Source of the DNA: a virus
IMG/VR virus record: IMGVR_UViG_3300045303_000111
Location: 1-39,586 of that record
Length of the DNA: 39,586 nt
Direction: 5' to 3' (one strand)
Shown here: positions 31,131-39,139 of the stretch, piece after piece
Position numbering within the stretch: position 1 is the first letter of the stretch
Layout: each line of letters begins with the position of its first letter
Program-made: the position numbers and the translations under genes
The notes under the pieces: generated by a model
Seen by the model: the letters and a program-made list of their open reading frames with translations, nothing else
The model's database searches: none
What the model was told of the DNA's origin: nothing

Positions 31131-31330
31131 GCCTCGCGCTGGAGATCAGGCAGTGCGCCAATGACACGGCAGGCGATCGGCCGGACATCGCGCACCGGCT
31201 GCTCCATATCGCCTCGCGCGTGCAGCGGATGGAGCTGCAACTGGACGACATCGTGGCCGACATGGCCCAGGCCGAGCGGCTGGCCAATCCACCGCCCCGC
31301 CCGGTGTTCAAGCTGCGGCTCGTCCCGTGA
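31127..31330 (+). CDS. 67-residue helical protein, unknown
   Basis: MSLALEIRQCANDTAGDRPD then IAHRLLHIASRVQRMELQLD and DIVADMAQAERLANPPPRPV. ATG overlaps the ERF stop (ATGA); a start at 31073 is not supported. It looks like a helical hairpin. Function unknown. Confidence 0.65.
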   Translation: MSLALEIRQCANDTAGDRPDIAHRLLHIASRVQRMELQLDDIVADMAQAERLANPPPRPVFKLRLVP

Positions 31331-31419
31331 GCGCCGTGGTGTTCCTGCTACTCGCCGCCGCCGTGCTGCTGGTCGGCATGGTCGCCATCTGGCGCACCTG
31401 GAACGGAGACTGGGACTGA
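31327..31419 (+). CDS. 30-residue single-span membrane peptide
   Basis: GTG start at 31327 overlapping the previous TGA (GTGA). The N-terminal 20 residues are hydrophobic (SAVVFLLLAAAVLLVGMVAI), then WRTWNGDWD. Positive charge after the span suggests N-out/C-in. Its coupling to the early operon is clear, its role is not. Confidence 0.55.
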   Translation: MSAVVFLLLAAAVLLVGMVAIWRTWNGDWD

Positions 31420-31438
31420 ACTGGAAAGGAACCAACCG

Positions 31439-32149
31439 ATGCCGCTGGATCAAGTCACCAAAGCCAAACGCGCGCGCATTCCGGCACTGACCACCGCCGA
31501 GATCATCGCGCTCGGCAAGGACGCCGCCGCGCCGCCCAAGGAAATCATCCGCATCACCCGGCCGAAAATGCGCGAGGCGGTGATCGGCATCGTCGGCATC
31601 GCCCCCTACGTGCAGCACGCTTTCAGCGAAAAGCAGCGCAAGCAAATGGAGGAAACGCAACGGGCCGGGCAGCAGGCGCGGGGGAAAAAGAACCGCCAAC
31701 CCAAAGATTTCGACGCGGTGTATGAGGCGGCAAAACACGTCAGCCAGGAGGGCTGGCTTGGCATTCCGGCGCCTGCCTTCCGCAACGCCATGATCAGCGC
31801 CTGCAAGCTGGTCGGCATCGTCATGACGCGGGCGAAGCTGTCGGTCTTCGTGGAGGCGGACGGGATCGACAAGAACGACGGCACGCCCCTGGTCAGGATT
31901 ATCGGCGAGCCGCGCATTCACCAGGCGACGGTGCGGAACGAGACCGGGGTCGCCGACATTCGCTGGCGCCCGATGTGGGAGAAATGGTCGGCGAACGTCA
32001 AAGTCACATGGGACGAGGACCAATTTAGCGCGACTGATGTAATGAATCTGATGTTGCGAGCCGGGATGCAGGTCGGGATTGGGGAAGGGCGGCCGGATTC
32101 GCCAAATTCCAATGGCTTAGGCTGGGGTCGTTTCGAGATCGTGGAGTAG
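31439..32149 (+). CDS. Conserved phage protein near recombination genes, unknown
   Basis: 236 aa, AAGGA before the ATG. Recognisable layout: IVGIAPYVQHAFSEKQRKQM, GIPAPAFRNAMISACKLVGI, then RPMWEKWSANVKVTWDEDQF, MNLMLRAGMQVGIGEGRP and GWGRFEI. This combination (PYVxHxF / PAxAFRxAxxxA / RxxWxxW / AGxxVGIGExRP / GxGRFxI) is widespread in phages next to ERF or RecT genes. Its function is unknown; it has a strand-helix pattern that could be a RAMP-like or ssDNA-binding fold, which I regard as speculation. Confidence 0.7.
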   Translation: MPLDQVTKAKRARIPALTTAEIIALGKDAAAPPKEIIRITRPKMREAVIGIVGIAPYVQHAFSEKQRKQMEETQRAGQQARGKKNRQPKDFDAVYEAAKHVSQEGWLGIPAPAFRNAMISACKLVGIVMTRAKLSVFVEADGIDKNDGTPLVRIIGEPRIHQATVRNETGVADIRWRPMWEKWSANVKVTWDEDQFSATDVMNLMLRAGMQVGIGEGRPDSPNSNGLGWGRFEIVE

Positions 32150-32601
32150 GCATGGCAGGCGTGGCCGGGCACGTCCTGCGGTGGCCACGCACGGCAGGCA
32201 GGGCAGGCGTGGGACGGCTAGGCGCGGAATGGCTCGGATTGGCAGGCATGGCCGCGCAAGTCCGGACTTGGCATGGACAGGCAGGGACAGGCTGGGCAGG
32301 CGTGGCTAGGCGTGTCGGGGCCGGCAACGGCCCGGCATGGCAGGCAGGGATTGCCTGGGGCGGGCATGACGCGCCGGGGCATGTCCGGGATCGGCTTGGC
32401 AGGCGTGGCTGGGGGTGACGCGGCCCGACAGGGAGCGGCACGGCGCGGCAGGACTGGCACGGCCCGGCCCGGCGGGACGAGGCGAGACCCGGCCCGGCTG
32501 GGGAAGGCAGGGACTGGCACGGCAGGCGCGGAATGCCAAGGCTGCGCCCGGAATGTCTGGGCAACGCAGGGCAGGCATGGAACTAGCAACAGGAGGCAGA
32601 C
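32150..32601 (+). repeat. G-rich low-complexity tract with GGCAGGCRTGG repeats
   Basis: 452 bases without a credible gene. GGCAGGCRTGG occurs six times (32154, 32202, 32241, 32295, 32398, 32570) among many looser GGCAGG, GGCACGG and GGCATGG variants. Frames here code only low-complexity Gly/Ala/Arg/Pro sequence. A clean ribosome site (GGAGG) for the next gene follows at its end. Purpose unknown. Confidence 0.7.
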
Positions 32602-33048
32602 ATGAGCGACAGAACCGACAGCATCGCAGCAGAACTGCTGGCGCTGCGAAACGGCAACGGCGTGATCAACCCGGCCGAGGCCGTGGCATGGGCCAAACGC
32701 AACCCAAAAAGTCGGCTGCATGAGACGTTGGAATGGGATGACGATATTGCCGGCGAACGGTGGCGCGTGTGGCAGGTTCGCCAGATGATCTCCATCCATA
32801 TCGTGGACGCGGACGGCGGGCGCCGGTTCGTGTCGCTGTCCATTGACCGCAAGCATGACGGGTCCAACGGCTACCGCCCGCTGGACGAGGTAATGGGGCG
32901 GCCCGACCTGCGTGAGATCATGATGACCGACGCGCTGCACGATCTGGAGCGGGTGCAGCACCGCTATCAGAAGCTGACCGAGTTGCAGGAGGTCTGGGCG
33001 GCGGCTGACAAGGCGCGCGCCCGGCGCAAGACGAAGGCTGCGGCATAG
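32602..33048 (+). CDS. Conserved phage protein, unknown
   Basis: 148 aa with GGAGG before the ATG. MSDRTDSIAAELLALRNGNG, VINPAEAVAWAKRNPKSRLH, then LEWDDDIAGERWRVWQVRQM, a phage pattern (NGNGxxxPxxVVxxA...SxLHxxFEWDDxxAAxxYRxWQARxLI) seen in early regions of many phages. A helical lysine/arginine-rich C-terminus follows (VWAAADKARARRKTKAAA). It is isolated between two repeat tracts. Function unknown. Confidence 0.7.
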   Translation: MSDRTDSIAAELLALRNGNGVINPAEAVAWAKRNPKSRLHETLEWDDDIAGERWRVWQVRQMISIHIVDADGGRRFVSLSIDRKHDGSNGYRPLDEVMGRPDLREIMMTDALHDLERVQHRYQKLTELQEVWAAADKARARRKTKAAA

Positions 33049-33430
33049 GCAGGGCAGGCTCGGCGGGGCGGAGATCGGCGGGACGGGGCAGGCTTGGATC
33101 GGATCGGACGGTCAGGGTGCGGCACGGACCCGCTCGGCAGGCTGGGCGCCGCGGGGCCAGGTTGGGCGTCGTAGGGGCGGCGGGGACAGGCAACGCCTGG
33201 CAGGCATGGATGGGTTAGGCCCGCCACGATCCGGCAGGGCACGGCAAGGGCGCGGCTTGGCAGGCTCGGCAGGGCAACGCCTCGCTTGGAGCGCGGCGGC
33301 GCGGCACGGACGGGCAGGCGTGGACCGTCCAGGCGGGGATTGTCCGGTTTCGGCACGGCTTGGCAGGCATGGAGGGCGACGGATTGGCGTGGCGTGGCCG
33401 GGCTTGGTTCGGCGGGCATTGCGTTGATAT
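33049..33430 (+). repeat. Second G-rich low-complexity tract
   Basis: GGCAGGCRTGG at 33199, 33313 and 33362 among many degenerate copies, matching the tract at 32150-32601. No open frame here has normal composition. The two tracts flank 32602-33048. Confidence 0.65.
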
Positions 33431-33576
33431 CGCCCGCCATCCCCCGCGAGATTGAAGCAACGCGCCCCGTTTGCGTCGCTACCCGGACGATCGGCGGAAA
33501 TTGCCGGAAATGCCGTGGGAGGTGCCGCAAGCTGCCGCAGAGGTGCCGGAATTGCCGCGCCGTCCGCCTTGGACAC

Positions 33577-33596
33577 GTTTGCAAACGACCGTTTGC
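33577..33596. promoter_or_regulatory. GTTTGCAAAC palindrome plus half-site
   Basis: Perfect 10-bp palindrome GTTTGCAAAC (33577-33586), four bases before a further GTTTGC (33591-33596). Typical of an operator; the binding protein is unknown. Apart from this I see nothing in 33431-33631. Confidence 0.4.
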
Positions 33597-33631
33597 TCAT
33601 GACCACATAGATTGGACAGCCCGCAGGAGTA

Positions 33632-33655
33632 GGGCAGCCCCTTTCGAGGCTGCCC
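33632..33655 (-). terminator. Hairpin after the 33661-33810 microgene
   Basis: GGGCAGCC / GGCTGCCC, eight perfect pairs with an 8-base loop, just after the stop codon of the minus-strand microgene. No U-run follows. It may end the transcript or stabilise its 3' end. Confidence 0.45.
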
Positions 33656-33660
33656 CGCCC

Positions 33661-33810
33661 TCAACGGCGGTTAATCTTGATTCTGACGACCAGAACCACT
33701 ACTAACCACGGTCGAAGGCTGCGATTCTCCATCATCGCTTCCTCCTCTAGGACCGCCCTCCAGCCGGGGCGGGAGCGGCGCCCGGTGGCCATTCCGCCGG
33801 GCGTTGCCAT
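33661..33810 (-). CDS. Tiny membrane-like peptide gene (24 or 49 residues)
   Basis: From the ATG at 33735 it encodes MMENRSLRPWLVVVLVVRIK followed by INRR, preceded by AGAGGAGGAAGCG, one of the strongest ribosome sites in the window. An in-frame ATG at 33810 with AAGGGG would add 25 Gly/Arg-rich residues. The hydrophobic core flanked by basic residues suits a small membrane peptide or a branched-amino-acid-rich leader peptide. A perfect hairpin follows its stop. No gene lies downstream on the same strand, which argues against an attenuator. Confidence 0.4.
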   Translation of the reverse strand: MATPGGMATGRRSRPGWRAVLEEEAMMENRSLRPWLVVVLVVRIKINRR

Positions 33811-33900
33811 GTTAGCCCCTTGTGGCGCTGATTCCACGGTATCGGCATTGCATCCACGCTACGTATGCGCTACACCAGCGCAGCAACGCAGGAATTGCCC

Positions 33901-34029
33901 GTGGAACGCATCACCTTCAGCCTGCCGGCGCCGCAAGTCTCGTGGTTGGCCGATGAGGCCAAGCGCATCGGCATCACCATTGGCGAACTGCTGCGCCGCA
34001 TTATCGATCAGGCGAAGGACAGCCGATGA
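33901..34029 (+). CDS. Ribbon-helix-helix-like 42-residue protein
   Basis: GTG start with AGGA 8 bases before. MERITFSLPAPQVSWLADEA, KRIGITIGELLRRIIDQAKD: one strand, two helices, a typical RHH/CopG layout and length. Such proteins bind DNA as dimers. It overlaps the next ATG (ATGA). It could be a small regulator or an antitoxin-like protein without a clear toxin. Confidence 0.65.
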   Translation: MERITFSLPAPQVSWLADEAKRIGITIGELLRRIIDQAKDSR

Positions 34030-34259
34030 GCGCCACCACGCCCGTCCCCAGCACTGAGCAGGAGCAGAGGGCCGCTTGGGATCTGTTGCTCCTGGACATC
34101 GAGTATCGGACTGAGCAGTTGCGGCAGATCAAAGCCACGCCCCTGCGGATCGAGATACTGAAGCTCGGCGTGGCGACAATCACCGCCGCTATAGCACTAC
34201 TCGCCGCAGTGGCCGGTGGCACCGTGTGGCTCATGCACGCCATCGGTGTGGTGCCATGA
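34026..34259 (+). CDS. 77-residue membrane protein, unknown
   Basis: Helical first half (EQEQRAAWDLLLLDIEYRTE; QLRQIKATPLRIEIL), then one membrane span (VATITAAIALLAAVAGGTVW). The ATG overlaps the RHH stop and its stop overlaps the next ATG (both ATGA). Role unknown. Confidence 0.65.
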   Translation: MSATTPVPSTEQEQRAAWDLLLLDIEYRTEQLRQIKATPLRIEILKLGVATITAAIALLAAVAGGTVWLMHAIGVVP

Positions 34260-34324
34260 TCGACCTTCCCGCCCGCTGGCTCGAACGCATCGAACGCGCC
34301 AAACGCCGCAAGGGATATGCGTAA
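34256..34324 (+). CDS. 22-residue basic peptide
   Basis: MIDLPARWLERIERAKRRKG followed by YA. ATGA overlap with the membrane protein gene and the same tiling as its neighbours; no ribosome site of its own is needed with coupling. Basic amphipathic helix. Confidence is limited by length. Confidence 0.45.
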   Translation: MIDLPARWLERIERAKRRKGYA

Positions 34325-34351
34325 ATCCGGCTAGACGTAAATCCGACTATA
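34320..34351 (+). repeat. Two tandem 16-bp repeats
   Basis: CGTAAATCCGGCTAGA and CGTAAATCCGACTATA, 14 of 16 identical, directly before the lipoprotein-like gene. May be a duplicated operator or promoter part (the second unit ends in a TATA-like sequence). Confidence 0.5.
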
Positions 34352-34365
34352 CATAAAGGTGCCCA

Positions 34366-34443
34366 GTGCTCACCATATTAGTCCTGTTCCTGCTCGTCTG
34401 CATCGTCTTCGCCGCCTGTAGCAAAGGGTTCCCCTTCTATTAG
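34366..34443 (+). CDS. 25-residue lipoprotein-like peptide
   Basis: GTG start, AAAGGT 5 bases before. MLTILVLFLLVCIVFAAC then SKGFPFY: a hydrophobic segment followed by a lipobox-like FAAC-S. If processed it would leave only eight residues anchored in a membrane, like the smallest lysis or entericidin-type lipoproteins. Its TAG overlaps the stop of the large minus-strand gene (34440-36827) by 3 bases. There is no adjacent spanin partner. Confidence 0.45.
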   Translation: MLTILVLFLLVCIVFAACSKGFPFY

Positions 34444-36827
34444 GGCTGGTTCTGATCGGGCGTGAATAGCTGCGAGCCAAGCAATCCACCGCCCTTATAG
34501 AGCGGGGCCGCCGCCCGCTGGGCGCCCGGCAACCACGATAGATAAGGGTGGTTCGGGTCATTCAGCGAGGACGGGCCACGCGGCAGGCTGACGCCGAGAT
34601 CCGCCGCCGTGTTGGCGCCGCCGACCGCGCGCTGCACGATTTCCGATCCCCGCTGCGTGGCGCCCTGCGCCGCCATGGTCGGCTTGACCTCGGACAGAAT
34701 GGGACCGATCCACGGCGTCTTCTTGAGAACCGTGCCGACAGTATAACCGCTGCCCGAGGGATTGAGCCGCTGGCCGCCCGCCCGGCTGCCAACGCCAAGC
34801 GCGATCAGCGCCTGCCGGTAGTCGGCTAATTGCTTTTGCATTTCCGCCGGCAGCAGTGTCCGGCTGACATCCGCCCCGCCGCCTTGGACCTGATCGCCAA
34901 TGCGCCCCGCGGCACTGTTGAAATCGAACCTGGGCGCTCCCGTATCGGCGATCTCAGTGGCTGCATCCTTGCCGTAAAGCGTCCGCAGCGTCAGCGCGCC
35001 CGCCAATGGCTGCCTGACCTCATCGCCCAGGTGGAACTGCAAATGCGAAAGCGCGGCGTTGGTGCCGCCGCCAGGAGTGACCGTCCCGGCACCGCTGCCG
35101 AATATCGAGTTGACCGTCTCTTGCCCCGTATGCGGCGCGGCTGGATTGGTCACGCCCGCGATCAACCGCTCGGCCGCCGGATTATCGCGCGGCTCGATGA
35201 AGTTATACTTCGCCCGCGTTGCCGCATTGGCGTCTCGGAAATCGGTGAGCGTCTGGGGGTTCCCTGCCATCCGGCCCGGCGTCGTCTCGGCAGCGGTAAT
35301 CGCATCATCCAGCGCCCGCTTCATCTGGGCAGCGGCGGCGGCGGCTGGCGTGCCAGGTTTGTCGCTGATGACATTGCCAAGCATCTGCCGCATGTCCTGC
35401 AAATGCCCGAGATTGAACCCCTGCATCGAGCCAGGCGTGCCGCCCGGCCCCGTTGGCAGCATAACGCGACGCAACTGCTGGAACGCATCGACCGCCAGTT
35501 GCCCGGTATCGCCGAGCTGGGCTGCCGAATAATTGCCTCCTGGTCCCTGCGGGGCACCGTAGAACCGCCGCATCACGTCGGCCGATTTGGCCAGCACATC
35601 GGTCGAGACATCGGGCGAGAACACCACGCCGCGCCCGGCGGCAGTGTCAGGCGAAACATCGCCCAGCTTCGCCCATGCAGCCTTCTCGGTATCGGTCAGA
35701 TCCTTGACCCGACCGGCAATGCTCGCGTTAACCTTGTCGCCATACCCGCTCGCAGTCGGCTGGAAGTTGTCAGGGGCCGATGTGCCAGGCGCGACCTCGC
35801 CGCTGGCGTTGCCGATAAGCGTGCGCTTGTTCAGAAGGTGTTGCTCGGCATTGCTGTCGTTCAGTCCCTTCAAATGCGTCCGCGCCGCGTCCGAAGACGA
35901 TCCCGAATTTGCCAGGAAGTCCTCATAAGCAACCTTGGTGGGGTCGGCCGTGACAGTGCCCTCAGTCGGATTGAAGCCCCAGCGGTAAAGCGTCCGCGCC
36001 CGGTTCGCGATGTCCTCGGCGGTGCCGATGACCGGACGGCTCACCCTGTCAATGACCTTCAGGCCGGCATATCCAAGCCCCGATAGCCCGGCGGGCAGCA
36101 GGGTGGATATCGCCGTGCCGAGCGCATCGAACGGCTTGTTCTCACCGCCGAGCAGATAGCTGCCCGCCTGCGACAGCGCGTGCTGCGCCCCGCCCGCGCC
36201 CATTTGCCGCAGCAGCGACGTGCCTCCTGACTCTATCGCCGCCGCCGTCTGCCCGCCATAGAACAGTCCCTTCTGCGCGTTGAAGCCGGGCCGATCGAGA
36301 TACATCTTCGGCCCGCCGGGAACCTGCACGGTCAGACGTGCGCCAGGCGCCGGATGCCCCTCGGCATCGAGGTCGTCATAGGCGATCTGTGCGTTTGGAA
36401 TACGCGACTTGATGGCATTGCCAAGGGCTGTCTCGTTGGGCGACAGCGCCATGTTGCCGACGATGCCCCACGCCTTCGGGTCGAGAACACCGAGGCCGAG
36501 GCCGGGCATGTCAACCGGTCCATATTCGGGATGCCGCACCGAATCGTTCCCGGTGAATAGGTCCACAGCAGCGGCACGGCCAGCGGCACGCCGGTTCGAA
36601 CGATCCACCAGCTTCGACCCTGATGGCTCAACCGGAACGGGGTCGCCCTTTCCGGTCCCGCCGATGGTCGTATAGGACGTGCCCAGAATGCTAGTGGGTG
36701 TGCCGCCTGGGTCGAACCGCTCGCCAGTATCTGCGGGCGCCGCTTGGCCGCCGGGACCGAAGGATACGGAATTGCCGCCGGGGTCGAACCGCTCGGGCGC
36801 TGCCGGGGCGCTTGTGGTGGTCCCCAT
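34440..36827 (-). CDS. Large internal/ejection virion protein, last gene of late operon
   Basis: 795 aa. Gly/Ser/Pro-rich N-terminus (PERFDPGGNSVSFGPGGQAA) with a repeat of ERFDPGG. The central parts are helical (PFDALGTAISTLLPAGLSGL; LGHLQDMRQMLGNVISDKPG) and there are Gly-rich membrane-like stretches; ends GGGLLGSQLFTPDQNQP. The size, composition and place beside the transglycosylase-like protein match podovirus internal proteins that build a channel for DNA. No enzyme motif. ATG overlaps previous stop (TAATG); stop overlaps the convergent lipoprotein gene. Confidence 0.6.
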   Translation of the reverse strand: MGTTTSAPAAPERFDPGGNSVSFGPGGQAAPADTGERFDPGGTPTSILGTSYTTIGGTGKGDPVPVEPSGSKLVDRSNRRAAGRAAAVDLFTGNDSVRHPEYGPVDMPGLGLGVLDPKAWGIVGNMALSPNETALGNAIKSRIPNAQIAYDDLDAEGHPAPGARLTVQVPGGPKMYLDRPGFNAQKGLFYGGQTAAAIESGGTSLLRQMGAGGAQHALSQAGSYLLGGENKPFDALGTAISTLLPAGLSGLGYAGLKVIDRVSRPVIGTAEDIANRARTLYRWGFNPTEGTVTADPTKVAYEDFLANSGSSSDAARTHLKGLNDSNAEQHLLNKRTLIGNASGEVAPGTSAPDNFQPTASGYGDKVNASIAGRVKDLTDTEKAAWAKLGDVSPDTAAGRGVVFSPDVSTDVLAKSADVMRRFYGAPQGPGGNYSAAQLGDTGQLAVDAFQQLRRVMLPTGPGGTPGSMQGFNLGHLQDMRQMLGNVISDKPGTPAAAAAAQMKRALDDAITAAETTPGRMAGNPQTLTDFRDANAATRAKYNFIEPRDNPAAERLIAGVTNPAAPHTGQETVNSIFGSGAGTVTPGGGTNAALSHLQFHLGDEVRQPLAGALTLRTLYGKDAATEIADTGAPRFDFNSAAGRIGDQVQGGGADVSRTLLPAEMQKQLADYRQALIALGVGSRAGGQRLNPSGSGYTVGTVLKKTPWIGPILSEVKPTMAAQGATQRGSEIVQRAVGGANTAADLGVSLPRGPSSLNDPNHPYLSWLPGAQRAAAPLYKGGGLLGSQLFTPDQNQP

Positions 36828-39136
36828 TATCTATTCCCCCCGACCTCTATGGCAACTGGGGCTTTGACCGGTGCCATGCCGGGCGAATAGACGATTTCCA
36901 GGCCGCCGTTCGGCTTGCGGAACATCGTGCCGGGCCGGATGTTGTGTTCCTCGGCCCAGTCCTGGCGCTTTGCTTTCCATACGGGATCGGGGTCAAGCCA
37001 ATGGTCGGCGAGTTCCTGTGACCGCAACGGGACGATGGGATATTTCGTTTCTATCGTCTCGGCCGCCGTTTTCAGCGCCTCGGAAATAGGCTTGCCGTCA
37101 GCCGTCAGCTTGTTGACTTCGAGGTTATAGCGCATCTTCTGGTCTTGGGCCCGGCGCAGATACGAGATGACGGCGGCCCGCGTTTGCGGGTTCTCATACA
37201 CGTTCGGCGCCATGTTTTCGATGAAGTTCAAATCCCTATCCGACAGGTTGCCCATGGACATGCCCTGACGCAGCCGCGCGATGGCGTTGGATATGCCGCT
37301 CTGCAACAACTGAGTGGCGCCGGCTTCCCCTTTATCTACAATCCCTAACTGAGCCATGCGGTTCAGGATCGTGGTATCGCCAATCTTCAGTGTGGCAAAG
37401 ACACTCGGGTTTTTTACGTTGTTCGACAGCGCCAGCAATCCATCCAGTTCACTGACTGCGCCGCGAGATTCCACGGCCTCTTTGCCAAGCTGATCAATGA
37501 TCGTTTTCCGGCTGGCCAGATCAGAGGTTTCCCGGCTTTGCCGCGATACAATGTCGCCCTGCTGGGCTTGGTCGAACGCTTTGTTGTAAGCCTGGGTGGC
37601 AAGGTCGTAGCGGGTCTGGATCGCCTTTTGCTGGGCGTCGTCATACGTCGTAAGTTTTGCATCCGCAGCCGCGCGCTTGGCTTGAATCATGTTCTGGACG
37701 TCAGTGTTGAGCGCCGTCTGCTCTTTGTCCAGACCGCGCAACGCTTCGGGCTGGTTCTTGTCGGGCAAAGTCAGCCCGATCTTCTGGCGCTCGCGGTTAA
37801 GCCCCGCTTGCCTTTCGGCAAACGCCGCCTTTTGCGCGGGTGTGAGGTCGGGGTTGAAATCCTCAGTCTTAGGCGGCGGCACGTATTGCTGCTTGTAATA
37901 GTCGTTGAACTCGCCGGGATGCCGGATCATCAGATTGCCGACAGTGATGTCGGGATACGCGGGCGGCTTGGGAACGTCGGGCGCGGGTGGCACGGCTGGC
38001 CCTGCGGCAGCGGTGGTGACCTCATCCGCCGAGACGCCCCTTCCGGTGGGCGCGAGCGTGTCGGGATCTGCCCCGCGCGCGATCATGCCTTGCGCGATGG
38101 CATCAGCATTGCCAGCAGCGCCGGGGGAAGGCGGTGGTGCTACTGCATCAGGTGGGACACCGGGGCCGGCGAACTGCGCGCGGCCGGGCGACGGGGCTGC
38201 TTCTGCCGTTGAGCCGCCGCTCGCATCTGTCGCGGGAATGGGCTGACGTGCTGGCGGGGCATCTGCCGCCACTGGCGCTGCCGGGCGGCGTGAGTTCTTG
38301 TTCCCCTCCTGCACCGCCATCGCCGCCTGGACCTTGGCGCGGACGGCCGGATCGCGAATGTCGATCTTGGCATTGGGATCGATGCCGGTGGCCTTCGCCA
38401 CTGCGGCGATATAGCCGGGCGTGTCGTTCTCGCCAGGCGGCGCCCAGCGGCTAATAAGCCCGGATAGCGTGTTGATGCCGCCCTCGGCATACTTGCCGAA
38501 TAGTGCATCCGTCGCCGCCTGACCTTCCTCGGGCGTCTTCCATGCCGCGAAGCCATTGGTATTGACCGCGCCAGGTTGCCCGGCAAACCGGATATTCAGT
38601 GGATTGTTGAGGGCGAACGGAACATCGCCCGCCGCGCTGATGTCGGTGTTGCCCTGTCCGGAAAGCGCGCGCGCCGCCGCCGCCCGCTGCTGGTCTTGTA
38701 TCAAGGTCAGGATCGGCAGGGCTTCCTTGATGCGGGCGATTTTCATCTCTTGCTGCGATTGCGCGTATTCCTGCTGTGCCTGCCCGCGGGCCGCCGTCAG
38801 CGCCTCGGACTGGCCGAGCGATTGCTGCGCGGCACCGATGCCGCCGCCGATAAGCTGGCCGATCGTCGGGCGGTCGGTGCGATAACCGCTATTGGCCAGC
38901 AGGTTCAGCCCGAAATTGAGCAGCGCGCGGTTGCCCGAGGCGTCGGCTTCATCGGCTGAGACGGGGACCGCGCCCGAGGGTCCGCCGCCGAGGGCAGAGC
39001 CGAGTAATCCGGTGATCGAGGACGGCCGGGCGACCTGCGCGCGTGCGCCCGTAGGCGCCGGCGGCTGCGCCATTAGCTGCTGGTAGAGCTGCTGGTAATC
39101 AACCTGCGGGGCGGTCGTGGTGTCGGGCTCGGCCAT
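36827..39136 (-). CDS. Internal virion protein with transglycosylase-like domain
   Basis: 769 aa. Residues about 165-270 hold a phage peptidoglycan-degrading/lysozyme-like domain: FALNNPLNIRFAGQPGAVNT, GFAAWKTPEEGQAATDALFG, GGINTLSGLISRWAPPGEND, then TPGYIAAVAKATGIDPNAKI. The pattern NNPxNIR...G...WAP...DNTxxYxxxVAxxxGxxP is familiar from virion-associated lytic proteins that open the cell wall at infection. Long coiled-coil parts follow (FAERQAGLNRERQKIGLTLP; DAQQKAIQTRYDLATQAYNK). With no classical endolysin present, this may be the phage's only muralytic activity. Catalytic residues cannot be assigned from sequence alone. Confidence 0.7.
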   Translation of the reverse strand: MAEPDTTTAPQVDYQQLYQQLMAQPPAPTGARAQVARPSSITGLLGSALGGGPSGAVPVSADEADASGNRALLNFGLNLLANSGYRTDRPTIGQLIGGGIGAAQQSLGQSEALTAARGQAQQEYAQSQQEMKIARIKEALPILTLIQDQQRAAAARALSGQGNTDISAAGDVPFALNNPLNIRFAGQPGAVNTNGFAAWKTPEEGQAATDALFGKYAEGGINTLSGLISRWAPPGENDTPGYIAAVAKATGIDPNAKIDIRDPAVRAKVQAAMAVQEGNKNSRRPAAPVAADAPPARQPIPATDASGGSTAEAAPSPGRAQFAGPGVPPDAVAPPPSPGAAGNADAIAQGMIARGADPDTLAPTGRGVSADEVTTAAAGPAVPPAPDVPKPPAYPDITVGNLMIRHPGEFNDYYKQQYVPPPKTEDFNPDLTPAQKAAFAERQAGLNRERQKIGLTLPDKNQPEALRGLDKEQTALNTDVQNMIQAKRAAADAKLTTYDDAQQKAIQTRYDLATQAYNKAFDQAQQGDIVSRQSRETSDLASRKTIIDQLGKEAVESRGAVSELDGLLALSNNVKNPSVFATLKIGDTTILNRMAQLGIVDKGEAGATQLLQSGISNAIARLRQGMSMGNLSDRDLNFIENMAPNVYENPQTRAAVISYLRRAQDQKMRYNLEVNKLTADGKPISEALKTAAETIETKYPIVPLRSQELADHWLDPDPVWKAKRQDWAEEHNIRPGTMFRKPNGGLEIVYSPGMAPVKAPVAIEVGGNR

Positions 39137-39139
39137 GGT

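Noticed and set aside
32150-33430. CRISPR array or tandem satellite in the G-rich tracts
   Set aside because: Repeats are short (about 11 bp), irregularly spaced and lack unique spacers of constant length; no cas genes.
31918-33606. Several minus-strand frames through the G-rich tracts and 33112-33606
   Set aside because: Pro/Ala/Arg/Ser-rich low complexity caused by base composition; no start sites with ribosome binding sequence.
34830-36086. 418-codon plus-strand open frame
   Set aside because: Arg-rich antisense of the large internal protein gene, with unlikely composition.
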